Shown: piece by piece, positions 7,450 to 15,748 of the stretch
Position numbering within the stretch: the first letter of the stretch is position 1
How the letters are laid out: each line of letters starts with the position of its first letter
Origin: Gemmatimonadota bacterium
GTDB taxonomy: Bacteria; JAAXHH01
Length of the DNA stretch: 64,000 nt
Assembly: GCA_026706345.1 (NCBI GenBank)
Contig: JAPOYX010000216.1
Coordinates: 19,267-83,266, forward strand
Direction of reading: 5' to 3'
Position numbers and translations under genes: made by a program
The notes under the pieces: model-generated
The model's input: only the letters and a program-made list of their open reading frames with translations
Told to the model about the DNA's origin: nothing
Databases searched by the model: none

Positions 7450-8817
7450 ATGACCGACAGCCGGGACGAAGCACTCAAACAACTCATGGATGATTTCCAC
7501 GCGTCCATCGACGCGGACCGCCGCCTGTTCCGCGTGGACATCAGGGGCAGTATTGCCTATGCGCGCGGGCTCGTGCGCATCGGCGTGCTCACCGCCGATG
7601 AGGGCCGGGTGATCGAAGCGGCACTGGGCGAGATCGAAGGCGAGATCGAAAGCGGCGCCTATACGCTGACCCGGGACCTGGAAGACATCCACATGGCCGT
7701 GGAGAAACGCCTCATCGAGAAAGTGGGTCCCGTGGGCGGAAAGCTGCACACGGGCCGGAGCCGGAACGACCAGAACGCCACGGACGAGCGACTGTATCTC
7801 CGCGAGGTGGTGGACGACGTCTCCGGGCGGATCCGGGAATGCCAGGCAGCGCTGCTGGGGCTGGCCGAGCGTACCGTGGATGTCGTCTTCCCGGGGTATA
7901 CCCACCTGCAGCAGGCGCAGCCGATCCGGTTCGCCCACTACGCCCTTTCGCTCCTGTTCGGGCTCCAGCGGGACCGGGAGCGACTGGCGGATTGCCGGAA
8001 GCGGATCAACGTCATGCCCCTCGGCGCCGGGGCGATGGCGGGCAGCGCCTTCCCGATCGACCGCGCGTTCCTGGCCGATGAACTGGGTTTCGACGGCATC
8101 TCGCCCAACAGCATCGACGCGGTGAGCGACCGAGATTTCAACGTCGAGTTCCTCGCCGCATGCACGACACTGATGATCCGCATCAGCCGGGCCTGCGAGG
8201 ACCTGGTCATCTGGTCGTCCACGGAATTCGGGTACGTCACGCAGCATCCCCGGCTGGCCACGGGCAGCAGCATCATGCCGCAGAAGAAGAACCCGGACGC
8301 CGCCGAACTGCTGCGGGGCAAGACCGGACGCGTCGTGGGCAGCCTGGTCTCCCTCGTTACCATGCTCAAGGGCCTGCCCCACACGTACAACAAGGACATG
8401 CAGGATGAAAAGGAACCCCTTTTCGATGCGATCGACACGGTGACCGTCGCGCTGACGGTCTTCACGGCGATCTGGGAGACGCTGGAGGTTAGCGGCGATC
8501 GGGTTGAAGAAAACATGGACGACGCCATGCTGGCCACGGACCTGGCGGACTACCTGACCCGGTGCGGCGTGCCGTTCAGGGAAGGACACGGCATTGTGGC
8601 CGCCCTCGTGGACGAGGCCATGAACCGAGGCTGCAGCCTGCGGGACCTGCCGATCGAGCTGTATCAGCATTATTCGGAACATTTCGACGAAGCCGTGATC
8701 GCCGGGCTCAGGTTCGACGACAGCGCCGACAAGCGCGATCTGCCCGGTGGGACCGGTAAGGACTCCGTGCTGCGCCAGCTGGAACAGGCCCGCGAGATCA
8801 TCGCGCAGGGATCATAA
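7450..8817 (+). CDS. argH: Argininosuccinate lyase ArgH
   Basis: ArgH splits argininosuccinate into arginine and fumarate, the last step of the pathway. The 455-residue fumarase-superfamily protein has HTGRSRNDQNATDERLYLRE (residues 100-119), the PGYTHLQQAQPI block with the catalytic His, and the mobile signature loop GSSIMPQKKNPD at 272-283. It lies 16 bp after argD and is followed by the GNAT gene. Argininosuccinate synthase (argG) and ornithine carbamoyltransferase (argF) are not in the window. Confidence 0.95.
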   Translation: MTDSRDEALKQLMDDFHASIDADRRLFRVDIRGSIAYARGLVRIGVLTADEGRVIEAALGEIEGEIESGAYTLTRDLEDIHMAVEKRLIEKVGPVGGKLHTGRSRNDQNATDERLYLREVVDDVSGRIRECQAALLGLAERTVDVVFPGYTHLQQAQPIRFAHYALSLLFGLQRDRERLADCRKRINVMPLGAGAMAGSAFPIDRAFLADELGFDGISPNSIDAVSDRDFNVEFLAACTTLMIRISRACEDLVIWSSTEFGYVTQHPRLATGSSIMPQKKNPDAAELLRGKTGRVVGSLVSLVTMLKGLPHTYNKDMQDEKEPLFDAIDTVTVALTVFTAIWETLEVSGDRVEENMDDAMLATDLADYLTRCGVPFREGHGIVAALVDEAMNRGCSLRDLPIELYQHYSEHFDEAVIAGLRFDDSADKRDLPGGTGKDSVLRQLEQAREIIAQGS

Positions 8818-8886
8818 GATGTGGTTGAGTTCGGCAAGCCAGGACACGGGTATCAAGAGTGCAGGTAGTCATGGAGCAGAACGGCC

Positions 8887-9474
8887 ATGAACAAAGCTGA
8901 CACGTCTTTGACGCCGGCCTCGAACGGAAGCGACATCGTCATCCGTCCGGCCGTGATCGGGGACGTCCCCGAGATCATGGAGATTCTCCAACCCTATATC
9001 GAGGAGGACATCCTCCTTCCGGTGTCGGTCTACCGCCTGTTCGAGCACATCCGTTATTTCGTCGTGGGCGAGCGGGACGGCCAGGTGATAGGCTGCGGTT
9101 CCCTCGTGATCGTGTGGCACGACCTGGCCGAGGTGCGGTCCCTGGCCGTCCGGAGAGGATGCCAGGGCGGCGGCGTCGGCGGGCGCATCGTCGACGAACT
9201 GATCGCGGAAGCGGAGGAACTGGGCGTCGCCCGGGTCTTCGCCCTGACCTACGAGACCAGCTTCTTCGGCCGCCACGGGTTCGAGGTGGTCGATCGCGAG
9301 ACCCTGCCGCACAAGGTATGGAAGGACTGTACCTCCTGCGCCCGTTTCACCCACTGCGACGAGATCGCGGTAGCCCGGACGCTGATCCCCGAAGACCAGC
9401 GGAAACCGGAACCCGCCCTGCCGGACATGCAGCAGGACCCCACGCTGATCATGCCTTCTCCCGCTCCTCAGTAA
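8887..9474 (+). CDS. argA: GNAT-type N-acetylglutamate synthase (short ArgA)
   Basis: A 195-residue single GNAT domain. It has the acetyl-CoA loop RRGCQGGGVGGRIVDEL near residues 98-114 and the C-terminal ALTYETSFFGRHGFEVVDRE. The tail LPHKVWKDCTSCARFTHCDE matches short ArgA proteins and the ArgA part of ArgH(A) fusions. It would make N-acetylglutamate from glutamate and acetyl-CoA. Position 69 bp after argH and absence of argJ support this. The N-terminal ~18 residues and the Pro/Gln-rich last ~25 residues look non-conserved. Another GNAT substrate is possible but less likely. Confidence 0.82.
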   Translation: MNKADTSLTPASNGSDIVIRPAVIGDVPEIMEILQPYIEEDILLPVSVYRLFEHIRYFVVGERDGQVIGCGSLVIVWHDLAEVRSLAVRRGCQGGGVGGRIVDELIAEAEELGVARVFALTYETSFFGRHGFEVVDRETLPHKVWKDCTSCARFTHCDEIAVARTLIPEDQRKPEPALPDMQQDPTLIMPSPAPQ

Positions 9475-9521
9475 CTAATCTTCCGCTCCCCGGCGACTCG
9501 CCTTTGACTGGCTGAAAAAGC

Positions 9522-10721
9522 GTGCCTGGACGATCTCCTCTATCGAACCACGTGACGGAAGCAGCGAACCAGCTCGGATGGTGGCTGCGGCTTCCCCCGA
9601 CCAACCTGATAGATCGCGGCGATCACGTCCGTTTCCGCCACGCCCTCTACTTGATGATCCACCAGACCGCCACCGTACTCTACGGGATGAACGGCCTGCC
9701 GGAGATCATGTATTATCCGTCGCGGCTCGAAGGCGCGCGAAACCGGCTGAACGGGTTGTCACGGGCGCTGGAAAACGCAGGCGATGCCCTGTGGACGCTG
9801 GCGACCGAACGGGTACCTGAAAAGGCGTGGGCAGCCGCGTCCCGGCTGATGCGGGATACCCTGGCGTTGCTGCACGAATCCGGTGGCGATCATGGCACGT
9901 TGGACCAGGATATCGAGGAAGGGTCCTTCAAGCCGGATCAATCCCGGGATCCTGGTGAGCTGTACGCCTTGGCCGCCGAAATCGTGGAGAGGATCCGGCT
10001 GCTCGAGGGAACGAGCGCCGTGGCGCTGGGTGGATCCCTGGGAAGAGGTTACGCCGACCGCCAGTCGGACATCGACCTGCTCGTGTTCGGGCCGGGCATT
10101 CCCCGGGAGGCCGATCGCCGCCGGTTGATCTCGGCGTGGCCGGACATGCGGCACGGTCCCCTGATTGAGCCGGCCTGCGACAGCGTGGTGCTTGACGGGG
10201 CGATGGTCCACATCCGTTACTGGACCCGGCAGACCGTGGAAGATATGCTGAAGGCGTTTCCCAGGCCGCCCGAGCAGCGGATTCTCGCCGAAGAGTTGCA
10301 GTGCTGCCATGCGCTGGTCGATCCGGATGGTCGGCTGAGTGTGTGGCAGAATGTATTGGAAAAGTTACCCGCTGAATTGGTTAAAGCGGTGATCGGTGAA
10401 GCACAGGATCGGCTGCCCCTGTTTCGGAACCAGTGGCGAACGGCACAGGGCGCTGACGACCGGGGCCACCTTTACTGTCTGGCCAACCAGGCCGTGAACG
10501 ATTTACTGATCGCGCTGTACATAAGGAATGGACGGTTTCTGAGTACGCCTCGGTGGGTCCACAAAGATATCGGAGTGTGTGCTACCTTGCCAGCGGACCT
10601 GGGGGCGAATCTCTCTCGGCTCGTAGATGGGATCATCGACAGGGAAGATATGGTGGCCAGATGGACGGTACTGGAGGATCTGTGGGACAGGTCTGAATCT
10701 CTGCACACCACATTGGAGTGA
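9522..10721 (+). CDS. Nucleotidyltransferase-domain protein, unknown role
   Basis: A 399-residue protein with a Pol-beta-type nucleotidyltransferase core near the middle: ALGGSLGRGYADRQSDIDLL at residues 168-187 gives the GG-S and D-x-D metal ligands (Asp183, Asp185). The N-terminal ~150 residues and C-terminal ~170 residues are helical and resemble the substrate-binding or HEPN-like parts of stand-alone NTases. I do not recognise a specific substrate. The GTG at 9522 is listed; an in-frame GTG at 9552 is an equal candidate and neither has a strong ribosome site. It lies between the arg cluster and an AT-rich island that begins with a second NTase-like gene. Confidence 0.65.
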   Translation: MPGRSPLSNHVTEAANQLGWWLRLPPTNLIDRGDHVRFRHALYLMIHQTATVLYGMNGLPEIMYYPSRLEGARNRLNGLSRALENAGDALWTLATERVPEKAWAAASRLMRDTLALLHESGGDHGTLDQDIEEGSFKPDQSRDPGELYALAAEIVERIRLLEGTSAVALGGSLGRGYADRQSDIDLLVFGPGIPREADRRRLISAWPDMRHGPLIEPACDSVVLDGAMVHIRYWTRQTVEDMLKAFPRPPEQRILAEELQCCHALVDPDGRLSVWQNVLEKLPAELVKAVIGEAQDRLPLFRNQWRTAQGADDRGHLYCLANQAVNDLLIALYIRNGRFLSTPRWVHKDIGVCATLPADLGANLSRLVDGIIDREDMVARWTVLEDLWDRSESLHTTLE

Positions 10722-10768
10722 TGTCTCATCCATCTTTAGCTGCGAGATAAATCTGCAGATTGCGACTA

Positions 10769-10797
10769 TTGACAATGACTGTTCTAATTGACATTTT
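10769..10797 (+). promoter_or_regulatory. Possible promoter of the NTase/XRE pair
   Basis: TTGACA at 10769-10774 is followed after 17 bp by CATTTT at 10792-10797. A second ATTGACA starts at 10787, making a roughly 20-bp direct repeat of the hexamer. It lies 24 bp before the ATG at 10821, in DNA clearly AT-richer than the genes on its left. The -10 is poor. Confidence 0.35.
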
Positions 10798-10820
10798 TAA
10801 CACAATCAATATGTTGTGTA

Positions 10821-11261
10821 ATGATACCTGCTTTCGACAGTTCCGGAAACCTTCCTCCAGGTGTTTACTGGTCTGCCTGGGAAGAGGTGTCGACCAGATT
10901 TGGGACAAATCCATGGAGACGGTTAATTCTTTCCGGTCTTCGAGAAGCACTGTCGAATCTTAAACTTGCTGGTTGTCAAAAGGTCTATCTAGACGGTAGC
11001 TTTGTTTCCAGCAAGAACATGCCGAATGACTTCGATGCATGTTGGGATGAAAACGGAGTAAATCCGACTGTTCTTGACCCAATTCTGTTAACTTTTGATT
11101 CCGGCAGGGCTACCCAGAAAGCAAGGTACATGGGGGAGTTGTTTCCTGCCTCTGTTTCAGCAAATAACGACGGACTGTCATTCTATGAATTCTTCCAGAC
11201 AGACAAACACACTGGAAACAAAAAAGGGATAATCGCGCTGGATTTGGGAGATCTCAAATGA
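10821..11261 (+). CDS. DUF6932-like minimal nucleotidyltransferase, candidate toxin of an XRE pair
   Basis: A 146-residue protein starting MIPAFDSSGNLPPGVYWSAW, which I recognise as DUF6932-like. Residues 57-75 read LDGSFVSSKNMPNDFDACW, giving a GS-x10-D-x-D arrangement (Gly59-Ser60, Asp70, Asp72) typical of the minimal nucleotidyltransferase fold. The partner XRE gene starts inside its stop codon (ATGA overlap), so the two are translationally coupled. A small NTase with an HTH partner resembles toxin-antitoxin or MNT-type layouts, but activity is inferred. The ATG at 10821 is chosen because the conserved N-terminus starts there; the open frame extends to 10788. No clear ribosome site is seen, so it may be leaderless. 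Confidence 0.72.
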   Translation: MIPAFDSSGNLPPGVYWSAWEEVSTRFGTNPWRRLILSGLREALSNLKLAGCQKVYLDGSFVSSKNMPNDFDACWDENGVNPTVLDPILLTFDSGRATQKARYMGELFPASVSANNDGLSFYEFFQTDKHTGNKKGIIALDLGDLK

Positions 11262-11656
11262 TTAAGAACGAGAGACAATATCTAATCACCAAAGCACAGT
11301 TATCGCGATTCGTGCGTACCTTGGAAGGCCTGAGCGAAGAGGTGGGGGTACATCCGCTGATCCTGAAGGCGCAGAAAGATGCGGTGCGTAGCCAGCTTTG
11401 CGATTTGGAAGCAGACTTACGCGAATATGAATCATTGAAGGCAGGCAGATTCAAGTTGGAACAGCTTAAGACCGTCAGAGAAATACCGACCATACTGATC
11501 AAAGCGAGAATCGCTCAGGGCCTAAGCCAGAAAGACCTGGCGAAGCGGCTCGGTTTGAAAGAGCAACAGATACAGCGATACGAAGCGACTGACTATGCTT
11601 CCGCCAGGCTTACAAGAATACGCGAGATCGCTGAAGCCTTAGATATTGAATACTAA
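11258..11656 (+). CDS. XRE-family helix-turn-helix protein, candidate antitoxin/repressor
   Basis: A 132-residue protein with two parts. Residues 1-70 are predicted helical and charged (for example RSQLCDLEADLREYESLKAG) and may bind the partner. Residues 78-131 form a Cro/C1-type HTH: IKARIAQGLSQKDLAKRLGL, then KEQQIQRYEATDYASARLTR. Its ATG overlaps the stop of the preceding NTase gene by 4 bp. Antitoxin-second order with a DNA-binding C-terminus fits autoregulated pairs such as HigBA. Function is inferred from arrangement only. Confidence 0.8.
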   Translation: MIKNERQYLITKAQLSRFVRTLEGLSEEVGVHPLILKAQKDAVRSQLCDLEADLREYESLKAGRFKLEQLKTVREIPTILIKARIAQGLSQKDLAKRLGLKEQQIQRYEATDYASARLTRIREIAEALDIEY

Positions 11657-11765
11657 CCCAAACGAATTCGATCGAGTTGAACGTAACATTGGAATCAAGT
11701 GATTTGCACAGTACCACTAACAACGACTAATTCAAATGGATTGTTTAGCATAAGGAATTGTAGCG

Positions 11766-12385
11766 ATGGGACACACTGACCATGAAACAGACCAAACAGG
11801 TTGTGATGTCATGGAGGAGTTTCGAACCTTTCTTATTGAATTAGCAAACAACCTTACTTCTCATCTTGACATTCCTGAAGGTGTACCCAGTCAGTGGTGG
11901 TCTAGAGTCGATGAAGGCTCTCTTTTTCTTAACTCGAAAGAATATCAACAGTATAACCATATTCTACGAAAGTTGATGGAATCCGGTAGATGTGAATACC
12001 TATACAGTGCCCAACTGTCAACGTCCGCCAGGTTTGGGCGCGCATGGCCTCGCAACTAATCGCGAAATCTGAAGCAGCAAATAGCTGGGGAGGACGTACC
12101 ATTTGGATAGTTCAGGATTTGTTGGCTGATTACATTCGTACACAAACTGCTTTGCCACTAGATGATCTACACTCCCCAGATTGGATTCCGGATGAAGTAA
12201 ATATGGTTGTGGCGAATTTGAGTGGACCTGTTGCGCTGTATGCCGGACCTATCAGGCCACGAGGTAAAGATCAGGCATGCTGGATGGAAATACTAGGAGC
12301 CGCTCATTTACCGTCTAAAGAAGCAATCACAAGTAAACTACGAGAAAGGAATAACCTCACTTCCACACGTGTATCATTGGAATAG
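11766..12385 (+). pseudogene. Unknown island gene, apparently split by a frameshift
   Basis: Two overlapping open frames, 11766-12059 and 12044-12385, look like one gene. The first begins with an AAGGA ribosome site and ATG. Its last ~13 codons (TSARFGRAWPRN) look like out-of-frame sequence. In the second frame, sense codons extend upstream to 11996 and give TVNVRQVWARMASQLIAK leading smoothly into the WGGRTIWIVQDLLADYI segment. A single-base change near 12000-12030 would fuse them into about 205 residues. I do not recognise the family. Its position directly before vsr suggests a restriction endonuclease remnant, which is a guess. Confidence 0.5.
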
Positions 12386-12413
12386 AAGTCCCTAGTCGCT
12401 AGAGAATCCCGGT

Positions 12414-12860
12414 TTGAGATATTTAAGACAAAGCAGTCGTGATACACTAACTGTGCGAGAGCGTAGTGAGTTGATGGGCCGTATTCGATCCGTGAATACG
12501 AAGCCCGAGATGCGCGTACGGCGGCTGGTGCACGGTATGGGATACCGTTACCGTTTACACGCAAAGGATCTTCCGGGTCGACCGGATCTTGTATTCCGTC
12601 CACGACGCAAGGTCATCTTTGTTCACGGTTGTTTCTGGCATCGTCATAGAGGATGCTCAAATAACCGAATGCCGAAATCACCTGAACGGCTATTTTATTG
12701 GCGTAAAAAGTTGGATGGCAATGCTCAACGCGATAGGGAACATTATTCTGCTTTGCGGAGCATGGGGTGGCAGGTACTCGTGATCTGGGAATGCGAGACA
12801 AAGGAACCAGAATCCGTCAAAGAGAAAGTTAGAGCATTCCTAAAATATAACGAGGAATAA
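12414..12860 (+). CDS. vsr: Very short patch repair (Vsr) endonuclease
   Basis: Vsr nicks DNA next to T:G mismatches that arise by deamination of 5-methylcytosine. The 148-residue protein has the family order: LMGRIRSVNTKPEMRVRRLV near 20-39, GYRYRLHAKDLPGRPDLVFR with the catalytic Asp58, and KVIFVHGCFWHRHRGC (66-81) with the His and zinc-binding Cys residues. The listed start is a TTG at 12414; GTG 12453 would remove 13 non-conserved residues. Vsr normally sits beside a cytosine-5 methyltransferase. None is in the window, so it may be a leftover of an eroded restriction-modification locus. Confidence 0.9.
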   Translation: MRYLRQSSRDTLTVRERSELMGRIRSVNTKPEMRVRRLVHGMGYRYRLHAKDLPGRPDLVFRPRRKVIFVHGCFWHRHRGCSNNRMPKSPERLFYWRKKLDGNAQRDREHYSALRSMGWQVLVIWECETKEPESVKEKVRAFLKYNEE

Positions 12861-12986
12861 CGGCATCAGATTTCGCTAACTCCTGACTTCGCTTTAAGGT
12901 ACATCTTCGACGGTTAAACGAACTCATCATTGGCAACCTAGCTAAGAACCGGGTAGGTAGTAGTTCGAAGTCATAGCTTTACATCC

Positions 12987-13445
12987 CTAAATCCTCAATT
13001 CAAACCCATCCTCGGTCTGCCTCAAGCTCTCTGCTACCAGATCGTCGGATATCCGGACGACTACGCCGGAACCCGAATCGCCGATCGGCTCGAAGGATAC
13101 GCCGAGGTTTCTGTCCCTGCCCCCGGCCTGCGCGACGTCGACCACGAGCCTGTTGCGATCGGATGAAAACGTATCGAGCAGGCCTTCCGGAACGTCTACG
13201 TCATCCACGACGACGGTCAAACCCTCCGCATCCCACGATTCAATTACCCCGTCGAACCGGTTCAACGTCCATACGACCGGTTCATTCTCCTTCGTATTGA
13301 GTGAAACGATCCGTTCGTCCTCCATCACGACGCCGAGTCGCTCGCCGGCAACAAGCAGATGGGTGAGATCTTCCCTCGGTCCGCCGCATCCCATAGCGAT
13401 CAGCAGGGCAGCCAGAACGAAGTATCGCATGTTTATGTGGTACAT
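12987..13445 (-). CDS. Small lipoprotein of unknown function
   Basis: From an ATG at 13445 the protein is 152 residues with a lipoprotein signal: MYHINMRYFVLAALLIAMGC, lipobox LIAMGC, then Gly-Gly. A GGGAG ribosome site lies 6-7 nt before this ATG, which is why I prefer it over the longer frame starting at 13505. The mature part is rich in Asp, Glu and Val with predicted beta strands (for example GLTVVVDDVDV), and no family was recognised. It should be attached to the membrane on the periplasmic side. It follows the Gfo/Idh oxidoreductase by about 78 bp on the same strand. Confidence 0.65.
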   Translation of the reverse strand: MYHINMRYFVLAALLIAMGCGGPREDLTHLLVAGERLGVVMEDERIVSLNTKENEPVVWTLNRFDGVIESWDAEGLTVVVDDVDVPEGLLDTFSSDRNRLVVDVAQAGGRDRNLGVSFEPIGDSGSGVVVRISDDLVAESLRQTEDGFELRI

Positions 13446-13523
13446 GGTCGTCTCCCGGATGCAGCGCGCCGGTTGTGCTTCGCCGCCTGAATTCGCGTAC
13501 ATCACGCGTGGATCCCGCCTCGA

Positions 13524-14534
13524 TCACGCCTCCTCAATAAACCGTTCCACGTCCACGAGGACCCCGTCCCGGCGTGCCGAATCCCATCCGGCCAGGATAG
13601 GTGCGAGCGATCTGAGCCCGTCGTGGTAATCGCTCTGAAGCAGATTCGGATCGTTCGACCGGACCGCCTCGACGAAGGCCTGGTCCTGGGCCAGCCATGG
13701 GTCGAAGGGATCGGCCTCGTAGACGACCTCGTCATTCACCTCTATCCGTTCATAACCGAAAACCCCCAGCCTCCCGCCGTCGAAGTAGATCTTGAAATAG
13801 GGCTCTTCGCCCGGGCCGGTCGGATCGGATTCGATGAAGGTCAGCGTCGCCGTGGCGCCTTCCGACAATTGGTAATGGAAGGACGAGGAAAGAGGGGTGT
13901 GGTATTCCTCCGGATGGTACAGGAATGCCTGGGCCTTGAGGACGTCCTGCCCCGTCATGAACCGGGTGTAGTCCGTGGCGTGCACGCCCCAGTCGAAGAA
14001 GCGGACGCCGCCTTTCTCCACCTGGTGCGACCATGCGGTGGGGGCAACAGCGGCCGGTTTTGGGTTATGCGAGATCTGCTGGAAACGGACATGCACTACG
14101 CGCTTGTCCCGGAGCAGCCGCCGGGCTTCCTGGAAGATCGGCCGGTACCGTTCCCGAAAGCCTACCGTGCTGATGACGCCGCCCTTCCGCACCGCCGCGT
14201 CGATCCGCTTCGCCAGGGCCATGTCCATGGCCTGGGGCTTCTCGCTGAAAAGCTGGATGCCGCGTTCGGCCGCAGCGATCTCCACGTCGGTGCGGGCGAA
14301 GGCCGGCACGATAGACCAGAGGGCGTCGAGGTCTTCGGCTTCCAGCATCGCGTGGGCGTCCGTGTAGGTACGGGCAACCCCGAACTGCGCAGCCGCTTCA
14401 CGTAGCGCGTCTTCATTGATATCGCACAGCGCCGCAATCTCGACGCCGTCGATCCGGCACAGGTTGGGCAGGTGGGTGGCCTGTGCGAACCGGCCGGTTC
14501 CGTAGACGGCCACGCGTACGGGTCTTCCGGGCAT
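13524..14534 (-). CDS. Gfo/Idh/MocA family NAD(P)-dependent oxidoreductase
   Basis: A 336-residue protein with an N-terminal Rossmann fold (RVAVYGTGRFAQATHLPNL, residues 6-24) and the family motif FSEKPQAMD near 95-103, whose Lys is catalytic. The C-terminal alpha/beta domain contains FDWGVHATDYTRFMTG with the conserved Asp/His. Family members oxidise sugars, inositols or sugar derivatives; the substrate is unknown. An AGGAG site precedes the ATG. It is transcribed after the LDH2-family gene, suggesting a two-step sugar or polyol oxidation unit (inference). Confidence 0.88.
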   Translation of the reverse strand: MPGRPVRVAVYGTGRFAQATHLPNLCRIDGVEIAALCDINEDALREAAAQFGVARTYTDAHAMLEAEDLDALWSIVPAFARTDVEIAAAERGIQLFSEKPQAMDMALAKRIDAAVRKGGVISTVGFRERYRPIFQEARRLLRDKRVVHVRFQQISHNPKPAAVAPTAWSHQVEKGGVRFFDWGVHATDYTRFMTGQDVLKAQAFLYHPEEYHTPLSSSFHYQLSEGATATLTFIESDPTGPGEEPYFKIYFDGGRLGVFGYERIEVNDEVVYEADPFDPWLAQDQAFVEAVRSNDPNLLQSDYHDGLRSLAPILAGWDSARRDGVLVDVERFIEEA

Positions 14535-14618
14535 GGGGGTCTCCTGTTTCCCGCTGGCGTGACGCGGCCAGCGCGGTTTGCGACTATTTCGTAATCTGAT
14601 CTCTAATGGGCGCCGGAT

Positions 14619-15659
14619 CTATATCGCCGGCATTTCCACGCCAAGGCCAGCCGCGGTTTCCGTGATCGTGTTCCAGGTCTTGTCCGGGATGTAGATGCCC
14701 TCGGCAAGCCGCTGCTGCCGTACGTCCTCCTCGATTTCGCCCGGTGCGTAGACCCTGTCGAATCCCGGCAGGGGTTTCGCCGAACCCACGTAGGCGACGT
14801 GGGCTTCGATTTCCGCCTTGTAGTCGGCTGGGTCCATGAAGGCCCCGATGTCCAGTGCGGCGATCAGGATCCCTCCCCCGCCCTTGCCGCCCGTACACCC
14901 CGCGTTCGACAGGGGGCCGATAATCATCTCGATCATCATGGCCAGGCCGTGTCCCTTGTGGCCGAACTGCAGACCGCCCAGGGGCAGGACGGCCACCTGG
15001 TCCGGCTCGGCGTGATACCGGCTGCCGTCGTTCACGTAGCGGCCCTGCTGGTCGATCAACCATCCGTCCGGCATGGGCTCGCCGCGCTCTATCTTCTGCT
15101 CCACCTTGCCGCCCGCGACCACGCTGAGTGTCATGTCCAGCATGAGGGGCGGACCCTGTGCGCGGGGCACGGCGAAGGCGATGGGCTCAGGCCGCAGGCG
15201 CCGGTCAGCGCTACCGTAGGGCGCCACGAATTCGCCGCCGCCGTTGAGTCCCACCATGCCGATCATGCCCTGTTCGGCGATCCGAGGGGGGAAGTCGCCC
15301 AACCGGCCGATGTGGGAGACGTTCCGCAGCGCGATCATGCCGATCGTGGCGCTGCGCGCCTTTTCAACCGCCAGGGACAGGGCCTTTGTCACCGCTACGA
15401 TGCCGTTGGCACCGTTCCCGTCGATCTGCGCGAATCCGGGCCGGTCCGCCACCACGATATGGTCTTCCCAGGGCCTGTAATCCGACTGCAGGGACGGGAC
15501 GTAGCGGGGCATGAACCACACACCGTGGGAATCGTGCCCGAGCAGGTTGCTGGTCGTCAGGTGATCGGCGAGGATGTGGGCGTCTTCCGCCGGGATGCCG
15601 GTCGCCTCGAAGATCGCGCGGCTGAGACTGTTGAGCTTGTCGAAGGGCACTACGGGCAT
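14619..15659 (-). CDS. LDH2 (malate/L-sulfolactate/ureidoglycolate) family dehydrogenase
   Basis: A 346-residue protein with LDH2-family markers: the N-terminal helix bundle ending HILADHLTTSNLLGHDSHGV with the conserved Asp-Ser-His-Gly, then NGANGIVAVTKALSLAVEKA, ALRNVSHIGRLG, and APYGSADRRLRPEPIAFAVP. These non-Rossmann NAD(P) enzymes oxidise 2-hydroxyacids such as malate, sulfolactate or ureidoglycolate. The substrate here is not determinable. An AGGAG site lies just upstream of the ATG at 15659. It sits 84 bp upstream of the Gfo/Idh gene on the same strand. Confidence 0.9.
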   Translation of the reverse strand: MPVVPFDKLNSLSRAIFEATGIPAEDAHILADHLTTSNLLGHDSHGVWFMPRYVPSLQSDYRPWEDHIVVADRPGFAQIDGNGANGIVAVTKALSLAVEKARSATIGMIALRNVSHIGRLGDFPPRIAEQGMIGMVGLNGGGEFVAPYGSADRRLRPEPIAFAVPRAQGPPLMLDMTLSVVAGGKVEQKIERGEPMPDGWLIDQQGRYVNDGSRYHAEPDQVAVLPLGGLQFGHKGHGLAMMIEMIIGPLSNAGCTGGKGGGGILIAALDIGAFMDPADYKAEIEAHVAYVGSAKPLPGFDRVYAPGEIEEDVRQQRLAEGIYIPDKTWNTITETAAGLGVEMPAI

Positions 15660-15725
15660 GGATCGACTCCTGTGATTTCCGTAAGCGTGGCTGGGTGGAA
15701 ATGGGTATATGGATACAGAACTTAC

Positions 15726-15748
15726 GTTTTCAATCCTGGGATGAAAAC
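15726..15748. other. Hyphenated palindrome in AT-rich spacer
   Basis: gttttca at 15726-15732 is mirrored by tgaaaac at 15742-15748. Nearby, gtatatggat (around 15704) and atccatatac (around 15786) form a longer-range inverted repeat. Both lie where base composition shifts from GC-rich to AT-rich between the LDH2 gene and the DUF6338 gene. They may be operator sites or remnants of an insertion edge. Confidence 0.4.
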
